From: Comamonadaceae bacterium
GTDB taxonomy: Bacteria > Pseudomonadota > Gammaproteobacteria > Burkholderiales > Burkholderiaceae_C
DNA length: 64,000 nt
Reading direction: 5' to 3'
Assembly (NCBI GenBank): GCA_011391745.1
Contig: JAABPX010000005.1
Span: 1-64,000 of the forward strand
Part shown: piece by piece, positions 39,445 to 48,031 of the stretch
Layout of the letters: each line of letters opens with the position of its first letter
Numbering within the stretch: the stretch's first letter is position 1
Translations under genes and position numbers: made by a program
The notes under the pieces: model-generated
The model's database searches: none
What the model was told of the DNA's origin: nothing
Seen by the model: the letters and a program-made list of their open reading frames with translations, nothing else

Positions 39445-41052
39445 ATGTTGCGCTGGCTGTTTCCCCTCTTGCTTGCCGCCTTGGCCATCATGCTCACGGT
39501 GCCGATCTTGGCCTTGGGGGCTTCGTGGCTGGCGTGGGATGCTGCGGCACACGACGTGCTCACGCAAATGGCGCAAACCGTTTTGCCGGGCTACGCGGTC
39601 ACCACGGTGGTGTTGTGTGTGGCGGTGGCGGTGGGTGTGGCCAGTGTCGGCTTGGTCAGCGCCACCGCCGTGACCTTGTTTGATTTTCCCGGGCGGCGTT
39701 GGTTGGAGTGGGCTTTGCTTTTGCCCTTGGCCATGCCGGCCTATGTGGTGGCATATGCGTACACCGATTTCTTGCAGTTCAGTGGCCCCTTGCAAACTTG
39801 GCTGCGCGACAGCTTTGGCTTGAGCGGGCGGGTGTTCCCAGAGGTGCGCAACACCGTGGGCGCGGTTTGGGTGTTTACCTTTACCTTGTATCCCTATGTG
39901 TATTTGTTGGCCCGCACCGCCTTGTCCGAGCGGGCGGCGCAGCTTATGGAAGCCGCGCGTTTGTTGGGCGCACCGCTCACGCGTCGCATTCGGCAAGTGG
40001 CGCTGCCCTTGGCTCGGCCAGCGGTGGCCGCGGGCGTGGCCTTGGCCTTGATGGAAACCTTGGCGGACTTCGGCGTGGCGAGTTACTTCGGTATCCAAAC
40101 CTTCACCGCCGGTATTTACAAAGCGTGGCTGGCCATGGACAACCGCACAGCGGCGGCACAGTTGGCCACCATGCTGTTGTTCACGGTGGGTTTGTTGTTG
40201 TGGGTGGAGCGGCATTCCCAACGGCGCTTGCGCTTTGCCTCTTTGCGCGGCCAGCGTGTCGGCAGTCAAGACGCGCAGCCGGTGCGCTTGCGTGGTGGTT
40301 TGGCGGGCGCGGTGGCGTTGCTGTGTGTGTTGCCGGTGTTGTTTGGCTTCGTGCTGCCGGTGCTGTTTATGTTGCGGCCTTTGCTGGGTGGCTGGGACGA
40401 ATTGCCTTGGGGCATGTTTGTGCAGTGGTCGCGCAACAGCGTGTGGCTTGCGGGTTTGACGGCGGTCTTGGCCACCAGCGTGGCCTTGGCTTTGGGTTTT
40501 GCACTGCGCACACAGCCCGGCCCCGCCACCCGCGCCGTGGTGCAGCTCACTGGCTTGGGCTACGCCGTGCCGGGCGCGGTGATCGTGGTGGGTTTGTTGC
40601 TGCCAGTCGCTTGGGTGCAGCAGGTGTGGCCAGCCAGCGGCGTGGGCTATTGGGTCACCGCCACGGCGCTGGGCATCGTGTGGGCCTACTTGGTGCGTTT
40701 CACTTCGGTGGCTTTGCAGTCGGTGCAAAGCGGCTATGCCCGTTTGCCCACCAGCTTGGACGAATCGGCCCGCATGCTGGGCACCACGGGGTGGGGTTTG
40801 GCCAGTCGGGTGCACGCCCCCTTGCTGCGCCGCTCGGTCGTGGCTGCCGCCCTGTTGGTGTTTGTGGACGTGATGAAAGAGCTGCCCGCCACACTGGTGC
40901 TGCGCCCTTTTAACAGCGACACCTTGGCCGTGGTGACCTACCAATTGGCGCGCGATGAGCGCTTGGGCGAAGCCGCCTTGCCCGCGCTGACCTTGGTGTT
41001 GGTCGGGCTGGTGCCGGTGATCTTGCTCAGCCGAACCTTACGGTCGCGCTGA
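39445..41052 (+). CDS. ABC transporter permease, ferric (FbpB-like, duplicated TM domains)
   Basis: MLRWLFPLLLAALAIMLTVPI; EAARLLGAPLTRRIRQVALPLARPAVAAGVALALMETLADFGVASYFGIQTFTAGIYKAWLAM; second EAA-like DESARMLGTTGWGLASRVHAPLLRRS. Confidence 0.92.
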   Translation: MLRWLFPLLLAALAIMLTVPILALGASWLAWDAAAHDVLTQMAQTVLPGYAVTTVVLCVAVAVGVASVGLVSATAVTLFDFPGRRWLEWALLLPLAMPAYVVAYAYTDFLQFSGPLQTWLRDSFGLSGRVFPEVRNTVGAVWVFTFTLYPYVYLLARTALSERAAQLMEAARLLGAPLTRRIRQVALPLARPAVAAGVALALMETLADFGVASYFGIQTFTAGIYKAWLAMDNRTAAAQLATMLLFTVGLLLWVERHSQRRLRFASLRGQRVGSQDAQPVRLRGGLAGAVALLCVLPVLFGFVLPVLFMLRPLLGGWDELPWGMFVQWSRNSVWLAGLTAVLATSVALALGFALRTQPGPATRAVVQLTGLGYAVPGAVIVVGLLLPVAWVQQVWPASGVGYWVTATALGIVWAYLVRFTSVALQSVQSGYARLPTSLDESARMLGTTGWGLASRVHAPLLRRSVVAAALLVFVDVMKELPATLVLRPFNSDTLAVVTYQLARDERLGEAALPALTLVLVGLVPVILLSRTLRSR

Positions 41053-41060
41053 TCGACCTG

Positions 41061-41077
41061 TGCGCATAAAATGCGCA
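41061..41077. promoter_or_regulatory. Perfect palindrome upstream of ccdA-like gene (candidate TA operator)
   Basis: TGCGCAT-AAA-ATGCGCA, 15 bp before the ccdA ATG. Confidence 0.5.
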
Positions 41078-41091
41078 TAAAGGAGTGAGCC

Positions 41092-41337
41092 ATGTCCATC
41101 CCTGATATCACCACCAAGAAAGCCGTCAATCTATCGTTGAATGAAGCGTTGGTGCAAGAGTCCCGATCCTATTGCGGCAACTTGTCGGCCAAGGTTGAGG
41201 AGATGCTGCAGGCCTACGTCGTTTCAGAGCGGCTGTCACGCCAGCACCACCGCCAGCAGGCGCAACAAGTCGTGGCTGGTTGGAACGCCTTGCACGACGC
41301 CACGGGCTCTTACGCCGATGGGCATTCCACCCTCTAA
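41092..41337 (+). CDS. ccdA: CcdA-like antitoxin
   Basis: TKKAVNLSLNEALVQESRSYCGNLSAKVEEMLQAYVVSERLSRQHHRQQAQQVVAGWNAL; next to ccdB-like gene. Confidence 0.9.
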   Translation: MSIPDITTKKAVNLSLNEALVQESRSYCGNLSAKVEEMLQAYVVSERLSRQHHRQQAQQVVAGWNALHDATGSYADGHSTL

Positions 41338-41346
41338 GGCCTGTTC

Positions 41347-41676
41347 ATGGCGCAATTCGATGTGCATCTGAATCCCGGTCCAATGCGGGCCACGGTGCCC
41401 ATGGTCGTTGTGGTGCAGTCTTCCCTGTTTGACAATTACCGCCGCCGTTTGGTGGTGCCATTGGTGTTACGTTCGGTCTTGCCTGCAGGGGCCAAAGTGG
41501 CGGGCACGCGCATGAACCCCGTCTTCAAGGTCAAAGGCCAAACGCTGGTGTTTCATCCGTTGGACATGGTCTCGGTGGCCATGGATCAGCTGGGGCCCTG
41601 TGTGGCGACTTTGGCTGACCAAGGTCAGCTGATGGCCGATGCGTTGGATGAAGTGCTGACCCGAAGCTGGGGTTGA
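41347..41676 (+). CDS. ccdB: CcdB-like toxin
   Basis: MAQFDVHLNPGPMRATVPMVVVVQSSLFDNYRRRLVVPLVLRS...VKGQTLVFHPLDMVSVAMDQLGPCVATL. Confidence 0.92.
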   Translation: MAQFDVHLNPGPMRATVPMVVVVQSSLFDNYRRRLVVPLVLRSVLPAGAKVAGTRMNPVFKVKGQTLVFHPLDMVSVAMDQLGPCVATLADQGQLMADALDEVLTRSWG

Positions 41677-41680
41677 TGCG

Positions 41681-41755
41681 TGGTACCACCAACAGGAATC
41701 GAACCTGTATCTAGCGCTTAGGAGGCACTCGTTCTATCCATTGAACTATGGCGGC
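41681..41755 (-). tRNA. tRNA-Arg (anticodon CCT)
   Basis: Reverse strand GCCGCCATAGTTCAATGGATAGAACGAGTGCCTCCTAAGCGCTAGATACAGGTTCGATTCCTGTTGGTGGTACCA: acceptor, D, anticodon (AGTGC-CTCCTAA-GCGCT) and T arms all pair; encoded CCA; 75 nt. Confidence 0.96.
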
Positions 41756-41786
41756 GGGCGTTTGATTTTATGCGCTGACGTTGCGC

Positions 41787-42974
41787 TCACTTGCTGAGCA
41801 AGCGCGTGGTGTCTTCCAAACCTTTGAGCGTGAGCGGGAACATGCGCTGGCCCATGAGTTGTTGGATCAGCCCGATGCTTTGACGGTATTGCCACATGCC
41901 TTGCGGCTCGGGGTTGATCCAGGCGAAATGCGGGAAGGCGTTGGTCAGGCGTTGCAGCCACTCGGCACCGGCCTCTTCGTTGTTGTATTCCACGCTGCCG
42001 CCGGGCTGCAAAATTTCAAACGGGCTCATGGTCGCGTCGCCCACGAAGATGAGTTTGTGGTCTTTGTTGTACTTGCGGATGATGTCCCAGGTGGGAAACT
42101 TCTCGGCGTAGCGGCGTTGGTTGTTGCGCCACATGAAGTCGTAGACGCAGTTGTGGAAGTAGTAAAACTCCAGGTGCTTGAACTCGCTCTTGACAGCGCT
42201 GAACAATTCTTCGACGCGTGGGATGTGGTCGTCCATGGTACCGCCCACGTCCATGAGCAAGAGCACTTTGACGTTGTTGTGCCGCTCCGGAATCATCTTG
42301 ATGTCCAGATAACCCGCATTGGCCGCGGTGGCGCGGATGGTACCGCCCAGGTCCAGCTCCAACTCCGGGCTTTGGCGAGCGAATTGGCGCAAGCGCCGCA
42401 GCGCCACCTTGATGTTGCGTGTGCCGAGTTCTTGGTTGTCGTCGTAGTCGCGGTAAGCGCGTTGCTCCCACACCTTGACCGCGCTTTTGTTGCCGCCCTG
42501 GCCGCCGATGCGGATGCCTTGTGGGTTGTGCCCGCCGTGGCCGAAGGGCGAGGTGCCGCCCGTGCCGATCCATTTGTTGCCACCGGCGTGGCGCTCTTGT
42601 TGTTCTTCCAGACGTTTTTTCAGCGTCTCCATCAGTTCGTCCCAATCCATCTTGGGCGCCTTGGCTTTTTGTTCGTCGCTCAAGAGGCGTTCAAGCGCTT
42701 GGCGCAGCCAGTCGGCGGGAATGGGTTTGGTGAAGTCGGCAACCGTGTCCACGCCTTTGAAGTAGGCCGCAAAGGCTTGGTCGAATTTGTCGTAGTGTTT
42801 TTCGTCCTTGACCAGCGTGGTGCGGGCCAAAAAATAAAAATCGTCCATGCTGCAGGCGTCGGGGTTGGACGGCCCCACCACGTTGGCCTGCAAGGCCTCC
42901 AACAGCGTGAGCAACTCCCGCACCGACACCGGCAACTTGGCCGCGCGCAGGGTGTAGAAGAAGTCGATCAGCAT
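41787..42974 (-). CDS. VWA-domain CoxE-like protein
   Basis: MLIDFFYTLRAAKLPVSVRELLTLLEAL...NNVKVLLLMDVGGTMDDHIPRVEELFSAVKSEFKHLEFYYFHNCVYDFMWRNN. Confidence 0.9.
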   Translation of the reverse strand: MLIDFFYTLRAAKLPVSVRELLTLLEALQANVVGPSNPDACSMDDFYFLARTTLVKDEKHYDKFDQAFAAYFKGVDTVADFTKPIPADWLRQALERLLSDEQKAKAPKMDWDELMETLKKRLEEQQERHAGGNKWIGTGGTSPFGHGGHNPQGIRIGGQGGNKSAVKVWEQRAYRDYDDNQELGTRNIKVALRRLRQFARQSPELELDLGGTIRATAANAGYLDIKMIPERHNNVKVLLLMDVGGTMDDHIPRVEELFSAVKSEFKHLEFYYFHNCVYDFMWRNNQRRYAEKFPTWDIIRKYNKDHKLIFVGDATMSPFEILQPGGSVEYNNEEAGAEWLQRLTNAFPHFAWINPEPQGMWQYRQSIGLIQQLMGQRMFPLTLKGLEDTTRLLSK

Positions 42975-42983
42975 GGGGGGGTT

Positions 42984-43592
42984 TCAGTCGCGCGACAGCT
43001 GATGCGTGAGGTGCGCCCGCACCGTGGGCCATTCGCTGGCCACGATGCTGTAGACGCAGGTGTCGCGCAAAGTCTCGGGCGCGCTGGGGTGGCGGTTGAT
43101 TTGGTGGCTGCGCAGCACGCCATCGACTTTGGCACCCAAGCGTTCGATGGCGCGGCGGCTTTGCTGGTTCAAAAAATGCGTGCGAAATTCCACCGCGATG
43201 CAACCCAGCGATTCAAAGGCGTGGGTGAGCAAGAGGCGTTTGCATTCGGTGTTCAGGGCGGTGCGCTGCACGGCATGGCGGTACCAGGTGGAGCCGATCT
43301 CCAAGCGGCGGTTGCCCGCGTCGATGTGCATGTAGGTCGTCATGCCCACCGGGTGGCCATGGGCGTCGAGCACACAAAAGGGGTTCATGCTGCCCGCGCG
43401 CTGCAGGCCCAGTCGACGCTCGATCTCAGCGGCCATGCCCTCGGGTGAGGGGATGGCCGTGTACCAGTGTTGCCACAGTTCGCCATCGCGCACCGCATCA
43501 CACAAGGCGTCGTGGTGGGCCATGGACAAAGGCACCAAGCTGGCGTGGGTGCCGCGCAGCAGGGTGGGCGCGGTGAAGGGCGAATCGGTCAT
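42984..43592 (-). CDS. GNAT family N-acetyltransferase (RimJ/RimL type)
   Basis: THASLVPLSMAHHDALCDAVRDGELWQHWYT...EIGSTWYRHAVQRTALNTECKRLLLTHAFESLGCIAVEFRTHFLNQQSRRAIERLGAKVDG. Confidence 0.92.
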   Translation of the reverse strand: MTDSPFTAPTLLRGTHASLVPLSMAHHDALCDAVRDGELWQHWYTAIPSPEGMAAEIERRLGLQRAGSMNPFCVLDAHGHPVGMTTYMHIDAGNRRLEIGSTWYRHAVQRTALNTECKRLLLTHAFESLGCIAVEFRTHFLNQQSRRAIERLGAKVDGVLRSHQINRHPSAPETLRDTCVYSIVASEWPTVRAHLTHQLSRD

Positions 43593-44446
43593 CAGCGTTT
43601 GCGTTGGTTCATGAACACCAGCTTTTCAAAGAGCACGGTGTCTTGCTCGTTCTTGAGCAAGGCGCCGACCAAGGGCGGTACAGCGATTTGTTGGTCGGCG
43701 GTTTGCAGGGTGGATGCGGCGATGTCTTCGGCCATCAGGAGCTTGAGCCAGTCGATCAGCTCGGAGGTGCTGGGCTTTTTCTTTAAGCCTGGCAATTTCC
43801 GGATGTCGTAGAAGATTTTCATGGCTGCGCTGAGCAGCTCGTCTTTAAGGCCGGGGAAGTGCACCTCCACGATGCGCTGCAGGGTCGCGGGGTCGGGAAA
43901 TTGGATGTAGTGAAAAAAGCAGCGGCGCAAAAAAGCGTCGGGCAACTCTTTTTCGTTGTTGGAGGTGATGAACACCAGCGGTCGGTGCTTGGCCTTGATG
44001 AGCTCGCGCGTTTCGTAGCAATAGAACTCCATGCGATCGAGCTCGCGCAGCAAGTCGTTGGGGAATTCGATGTCGGCCTTGTCGATTTCGTCGATCAAGA
44101 GCGCCACCGGCTGCGTGGCAGTGAAGGCTTGCCACAACACGCCTTGAATGATGTAGTTGCGGATGTCTTTGACCCGCTCGGCGCTGTCGCTGGTGTTGAG
44201 CTGGCTGTCGCGCAAGCGGCTGACCGCGTCGTACTCGTACAAGCCTTGCTGCGACTTGGTTGTGGATTTGATGTGCCACTGCAACAAGGGCAACCCCAAG
44301 GATTGGGCCACTTCTTCAGCCAGCATCGTTTTCCCTGTACCGGGCTCGCCTTTGACCAAGAGCGGGCGTTGCAGAGCGATCGCGGCATTAACCGAGAGCA
44401 TCAAATCCGGGGTGGCAACGTATTTTTGAGTCCCTTGAAATTTCAT
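43592..44446 (-). CDS. MoxR family AAA+ ATPase
   Basis: LLVKGEPGTGKTMLAEEVAQSLGLPLLQWHIKSTTKSQQGLYEYDAVSRLRD...LLIDEIDKADIEFPNDLLRELDRMEF. Confidence 0.95.
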   Translation of the reverse strand: MKFQGTQKYVATPDLMLSVNAAIALQRPLLVKGEPGTGKTMLAEEVAQSLGLPLLQWHIKSTTKSQQGLYEYDAVSRLRDSQLNTSDSAERVKDIRNYIIQGVLWQAFTATQPVALLIDEIDKADIEFPNDLLRELDRMEFYCYETRELIKAKHRPLVFITSNNEKELPDAFLRRCFFHYIQFPDPATLQRIVEVHFPGLKDELLSAAMKIFYDIRKLPGLKKKPSTSELIDWLKLLMAEDIAASTLQTADQQIAVPPLVGALLKNEQDTVLFEKLVFMNQRKR

Positions 44447-44482
44447 GTGAGCACCTCTGAAGGGAGTCTATATAATCGCCCA

Positions 44483-44496
44483 TTGATTTTTATCAA
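44483..44496. promoter_or_regulatory. FNR/CRP-type palindrome TTGAT-TTTT-ATCAA
   Basis: Exact TTGAT-N4-ATCAA, just downstream of TATAAT (44471-44476) between moxR and cytochrome c4. Confidence 0.65.
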
Positions 44497-44520
44497 TTGA
44501 CCACAGGATTGTGCTGCCAA

Positions 44521-45189
44521 ATGAAACATCTTCTGTTGACTTCCCTGCGTGCCGTGTTTGCCTCGGCGACTTTGCTGGCTACTGCCACGTCCGCCCATGC
44601 CCAAGGCGCTAAGGGTGATGTTCAAGCGGGTCAGAAAAAAGCCGAAATGTGCATCGGTTGCCACGGCATCGCCGGTTATCAAAACAGTTTCCCCGAAATC
44701 CACAAAGTGCCCAAGATTTCGGGCCAGTCGGGTGCTTACATCTTGGCTTCGCTCAACGCCTACAAAAAAGGCGAGCGCAAACACCCCTCCATGCGTGGTA
44801 TTGCGGGTTCGTTGAGCGATCAAGACATGGCCGACTTGGGCGCGTTCTACGAATCTCACGCAAGCGTGGCTGCACCCGAGACCATCAAAGCCCCCAGCGC
44901 CGCCGTGGCGGCTTTGTTGGACAAAGGCGCTTGTTTGTCTTGCCATGGTGCCAACCTGAGCAAGCCGATTGACCCCACCTACCCCAAAATTGGCGGGCAA
45001 CACGCCGACTACCTGTTCGTGGCCTTGAAGGCCTACACGGTTGAAGGCAATGCCGTGGTGGGTCGCTCCAACGGCATCATGGGCGGCATTGCCAAGCAAT
45101 TCACCCCCGCCGAAATGCGCCAACTCGCCAAGTACATTGCCTCGGTGCCTGGCGAACTCAAAACGGTGCCTCAGTCGCGTTTCCGCTGA
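44521..45189 (+). CDS. Di-haem cytochrome c4-type protein
   Basis: Signal peptide; two CxxCH motifs CIGCHG and CLSCHG; GQSGAYILASLNAYKKGERKHPSMRGIAGSLSDQDMADLGAFY. Confidence 0.94.
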   Translation: MKHLLLTSLRAVFASATLLATATSAHAQGAKGDVQAGQKKAEMCIGCHGIAGYQNSFPEIHKVPKISGQSGAYILASLNAYKKGERKHPSMRGIAGSLSDQDMADLGAFYESHASVAAPETIKAPSAAVAALLDKGACLSCHGANLSKPIDPTYPKIGGQHADYLFVALKAYTVEGNAVVGRSNGIMGGIAKQFTPAEMRQLAKYIASVPGELKTVPQSRFR

Positions 45190-45197
45190 GCCCAGCG

Positions 45198-45632
45198 TCA
45201 GTCTTGGGTGGCGCGTTGGCGGACGTGCTCAATGTAGGCTTGTCCGTCGGGTGGTCGCCCGCTGCGCTGGCTTTCCCAAATCATGCGGCCCAAGCATTCC
45301 ATCACCTCGTGGTGTGCAACGTGTAGGTCGCCGCGTCGAGCCGTCAGCAATTCCACGGCCTGTCGAATGCCCGGGGGTTGGTCAATACTGCATTGCTCAC
45401 TGATGGACAGGTGCATGGACAGGTGCAAAAACGGGTTATCTTGCGCCTCGCTGGCTTGGCCCATGTTGGCCAGCGCTTGGTCCACATCGGCGAAAGCCGC
45501 ATGGTATTCGGGGTGTTCGGCCATCCATTGACTGGCCAGCTGTTCGATGGCCTCCATGGTTTGACCGCTCTGGCTTTTGGCGTAAACAGCACAAAAAAAT
45601 TGTCGAACGTCGGCTTGTGAGGGATTGAACAT
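45198..45632 (-). CDS. DUF1841-like protein
   Basis: MFNPSQADVRQFFCAVYAKSQSGQTMEAIEQLASQWMAEHPEYHAAF...NPFLHLSMHLSISEQCSIDQPPGIRQAVELL. Confidence 0.88.
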   Translation of the reverse strand: MFNPSQADVRQFFCAVYAKSQSGQTMEAIEQLASQWMAEHPEYHAAFADVDQALANMGQASEAQDNPFLHLSMHLSISEQCSIDQPPGIRQAVELLTARRGDLHVAHHEVMECLGRMIWESQRSGRPPDGQAYIEHVRQRATQD

Positions 45633-45634
45633 CG

Positions 45635-46111
45635 TTACACCGACGCATTCATGGCAAAGCCTTGCTGACGCCAAGCCTCGAACGCCATGACCGCCACGGC
45701 GTTGGACAAGTTCAGGCTGCGCTGTCCCGGCATCATCGGCAAGCGCAGGCGTTGAGAGGGCGGAAATTGATCGCGTATTTCTGGCTTCAGGCCTTGGGTT
45801 TCTGAGCCAAACACCAACCAATCGCCAGGCAAAAATGGTGTTTCGAAGGCGTTGTGGCTGCCTCGGGTGGTCAGGGCAAACAAACGGTTGGGCGCAGGGC
45901 GATGGGTATCCAAGAAAGCTGCCCAATGGCTGTGTTTGTGCATATGGGCGTATTCGTGGTAATCCAAACCGGCCCGACGCATGTGTTTGTCGTCCATGGA
46001 AAAGCCCAGCGGTTCCACCAAGTGCAGGGTACAGCCGGTGTTGGCGCACAGGCGAATCACGTTGCCGGTGTTGGGTGGGATTTCGGGTTCGACCAAGACG
46101 ATGTTGAACAT
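45635..46111 (-). CDS. trmL: tRNA (cytidine(34)-2'-O)-methyltransferase (SPOUT)
   Basis: MFNIVLVEPEIPPNTGNVIRLCANTGCTLHLVEPLGFSMDDKHMRRAGLDYHEYA; LVFGSETQGL; RSLNLSNAVAVMAFEAWRQ. Confidence 0.95.
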   Translation of the reverse strand: MFNIVLVEPEIPPNTGNVIRLCANTGCTLHLVEPLGFSMDDKHMRRAGLDYHEYAHMHKHSHWAAFLDTHRPAPNRLFALTTRGSHNAFETPFLPGDWLVFGSETQGLKPEIRDQFPPSQRLRLPMMPGQRSLNLSNAVAVMAFEAWRQQGFAMNASV

Positions 46112-46140
46112 GTTGAAGGGCTGTCTGACAAGGGTGGAAA

Positions 46141-46878
46141 TCATAACGGGGTGTGCGCTTGCGGCGGTGTTCGCGCCAAGACCCAGGCACTGACCCGGGC
46201 TGCACCGGCTTGACGCAGGGCCCGTGCGGCGGCTTGCAGACTGGCGCCCGTGGTGCACACGTCGTCGATGAGCATGATGTGCGCACCCAACCAACGGTGA
46301 GCGTGCAAAGGGTGACCCACGCAGGCCAATCCGGGGTTGGTGAGCCGTTGGGCTCTGGGCAGTTCGTGCTGCGGCTCACTGTGGCCCAAGCGCACCAAAC
46401 CATTGGCCACAGCAGGGGGTCTGTGCGCGCGGGGCGAGGCTTGCAACAACGCTTGGGTCAGCAACCATGCTGGGTGATACCCGCGTTGGGCGAGGCGTTG
46501 TTCGCTCATGGGCATGGGCACGAGCCAGTCAATATCGGCCAAACGATGCGCTGCGCCCTCGGGTCTTAACATGGCTTGGGCAAAGACGGTGGCCCAAGCC
46601 GCTTCGCCCCGAAATTTGAAGCGTGCCATCAAACCGCTCCAAGGGTAAGCGTAATCCACGGCGGCCCAGGTCGCATCCAAGGCCGAGTCTTCGGGCCAAC
46701 AGTCGATGCAGCGATGGCCCGACACCCAGGCACGGCTGGCGCAGCTCGGGCAGCGGGGTAGGTCTGGGCAGGCAAATGCCCAGCAAGGCGCACACACCGC
46801 GGCGGTGGGCCAGCGTCCGCAGATGGCGCACACGCTGGGTAGGGAGAAGATCGAAGCCGTGTCGTCGTGCTTGGGCAT
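46141..46878 (-). CDS. ComF family phosphoribosyltransferase
   Basis: Zn-finger CAICGRWPTAAVCAPC and PRTase motif IMLIDDVCTTGASLQAAARALRQAGA; ATG (rev) at 46878. Confidence 0.93.
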   Translation of the reverse strand: MPKHDDTASIFSLPSVCAICGRWPTAAVCAPCWAFACPDLPRCPSCASRAWVSGHRCIDCWPEDSALDATWAAVDYAYPWSGLMARFKFRGEAAWATVFAQAMLRPEGAAHRLADIDWLVPMPMSEQRLAQRGYHPAWLLTQALLQASPRAHRPPAVANGLVRLGHSEPQHELPRAQRLTNPGLACVGHPLHAHRWLGAHIMLIDDVCTTGASLQAAARALRQAGAARVSAWVLARTPPQAHTPL

Positions 46879-46951
46879 GCCCCCTATACTGACGGGCCTC
46901 TGGCGCTTTGTGTGCGCCGTGTAAATACAGGCACCTTGTTGTTGACCACTT

Positions 46952-47863
46952 GTGCACACCGTGACGACCAAAGAACAACCCGTCCCCCACTTGGACCCCG
47001 TCGCCAGCCAGCGGTGGTGGTGCCGTGCACGATCCCAGAGCCCATGGCTGCACGACGCCATTGCTCAACGCATGGTTGAGCGCATCGATTGTTTTCGGCA
47101 GCGTCCCGCTTCGTGGTTGAACGTTGAGCCTGTTTTGGGCGGGCTGGCGGGGCATCGCTTGTTGCGTGAACGCTTGCCCGATGCCCGGGTGTGCGTGCTG
47201 GCTCACAACACCCCGCTGGCGTTGCAGGCCACAAACGAGCCGCTCACGCGCTGGAGCAAACCGTGGACATGGGGGCGGCGCTTCACCCCCGACGTGGTGC
47301 AAGCGCAGACCCAAGTGGGCCTGGTGTGGGCCAACATGCTGCTGCATCTCACGCCCGAGCCGCAGGCCCTCATGCGCCAATGGCTGCAGCACTTACAGGC
47401 CGACGGCTTGGTGTTGTTTTCTTGTTTGGGCCCTGACAGCCTGCGGGAGTTGCGTCAGGTCTACGCCCAAATGGCTTGGCCAGCCCCGCACCACGATTTC
47501 ACCGACATGCACGACTGGGGGGACATGCTTGTTCAAGTGGGATTCGCTGAACCGGTCATGGACATGGAGCGCATCACCTTGACGTACAGCCATGCCCAAG
47601 CCTTGCTGCACGATTTGCGGGACATGGGGCGCAACCTCAGTGCAAAACGGGCGGTCCAGAGCCAAGGTCGCTCGGGCTTGGCACGGTGGTTGGCCGCCGT
47701 CGAGGCCCACTTTCCCCGCGACATCGAGGGGCGACTGACCCTAACGCTGGAAGTGATTCACGGCCACGCCGCCAAAGCGCCCCCAAGGGTTGGTGTTGCC
47801 CCCACCACCACGGTATCGGTCGATGCCATGCGCGCCATGCTGCGCCCCAAGTCAACAAGCTGA
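46952..47863 (+). CDS. BioC-like SAM-dependent methyltransferase
   Basis: WLNVEPVLGGLAGHRLLRERLPDARVCVLAHN...GLVWANMLLHLTPEPQALMRQWLQHLQADGLVLFSCLGPDSLRELRQVY. Confidence 0.82.
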   Translation: MHTVTTKEQPVPHLDPVASQRWWCRARSQSPWLHDAIAQRMVERIDCFRQRPASWLNVEPVLGGLAGHRLLRERLPDARVCVLAHNTPLALQATNEPLTRWSKPWTWGRRFTPDVVQAQTQVGLVWANMLLHLTPEPQALMRQWLQHLQADGLVLFSCLGPDSLRELRQVYAQMAWPAPHHDFTDMHDWGDMLVQVGFAEPVMDMERITLTYSHAQALLHDLRDMGRNLSAKRAVQSQGRSGLARWLAAVEAHFPRDIEGRLTLTLEVIHGHAAKAPPRVGVAPTTTVSVDAMRAMLRPKSTS

Positions 47864-47907
47864 CACCGGCGGTTTGTCAGAAATAAGCCGGTTTGACGCG
47901 TTTACAA

Positions 47908-47921
47908 TTGACATATGTCAA
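47908..47921. promoter_or_regulatory. CRP/FNR-superfamily-like palindrome TTGAC-ATAT-GTCAA
   Basis: Perfect 14-bp inverted repeat in the ctaC upstream region. Confidence 0.5.
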
Positions 47922-48017
47922 ACTCGGTTAACCGTTCTACATGCACGGCAAGGCCGCTGCGTTGAATGCGGGTTATCCCCTAGCTGGGGTAGCCCAAGAA
48001 ATTTGTTCTAATCCGTG

Positions 48018-48031
48018 TTGATATAAATCAA
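48018..48031. promoter_or_regulatory. FNR-type palindrome TTGAT-ATAA-ATCAA upstream of ctaC
   Basis: Exact TTGAT-N4-ATCAA 24 bp before the GTG start, overlapping the likely promoter (TATATT at 48036). Confidence 0.65.
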
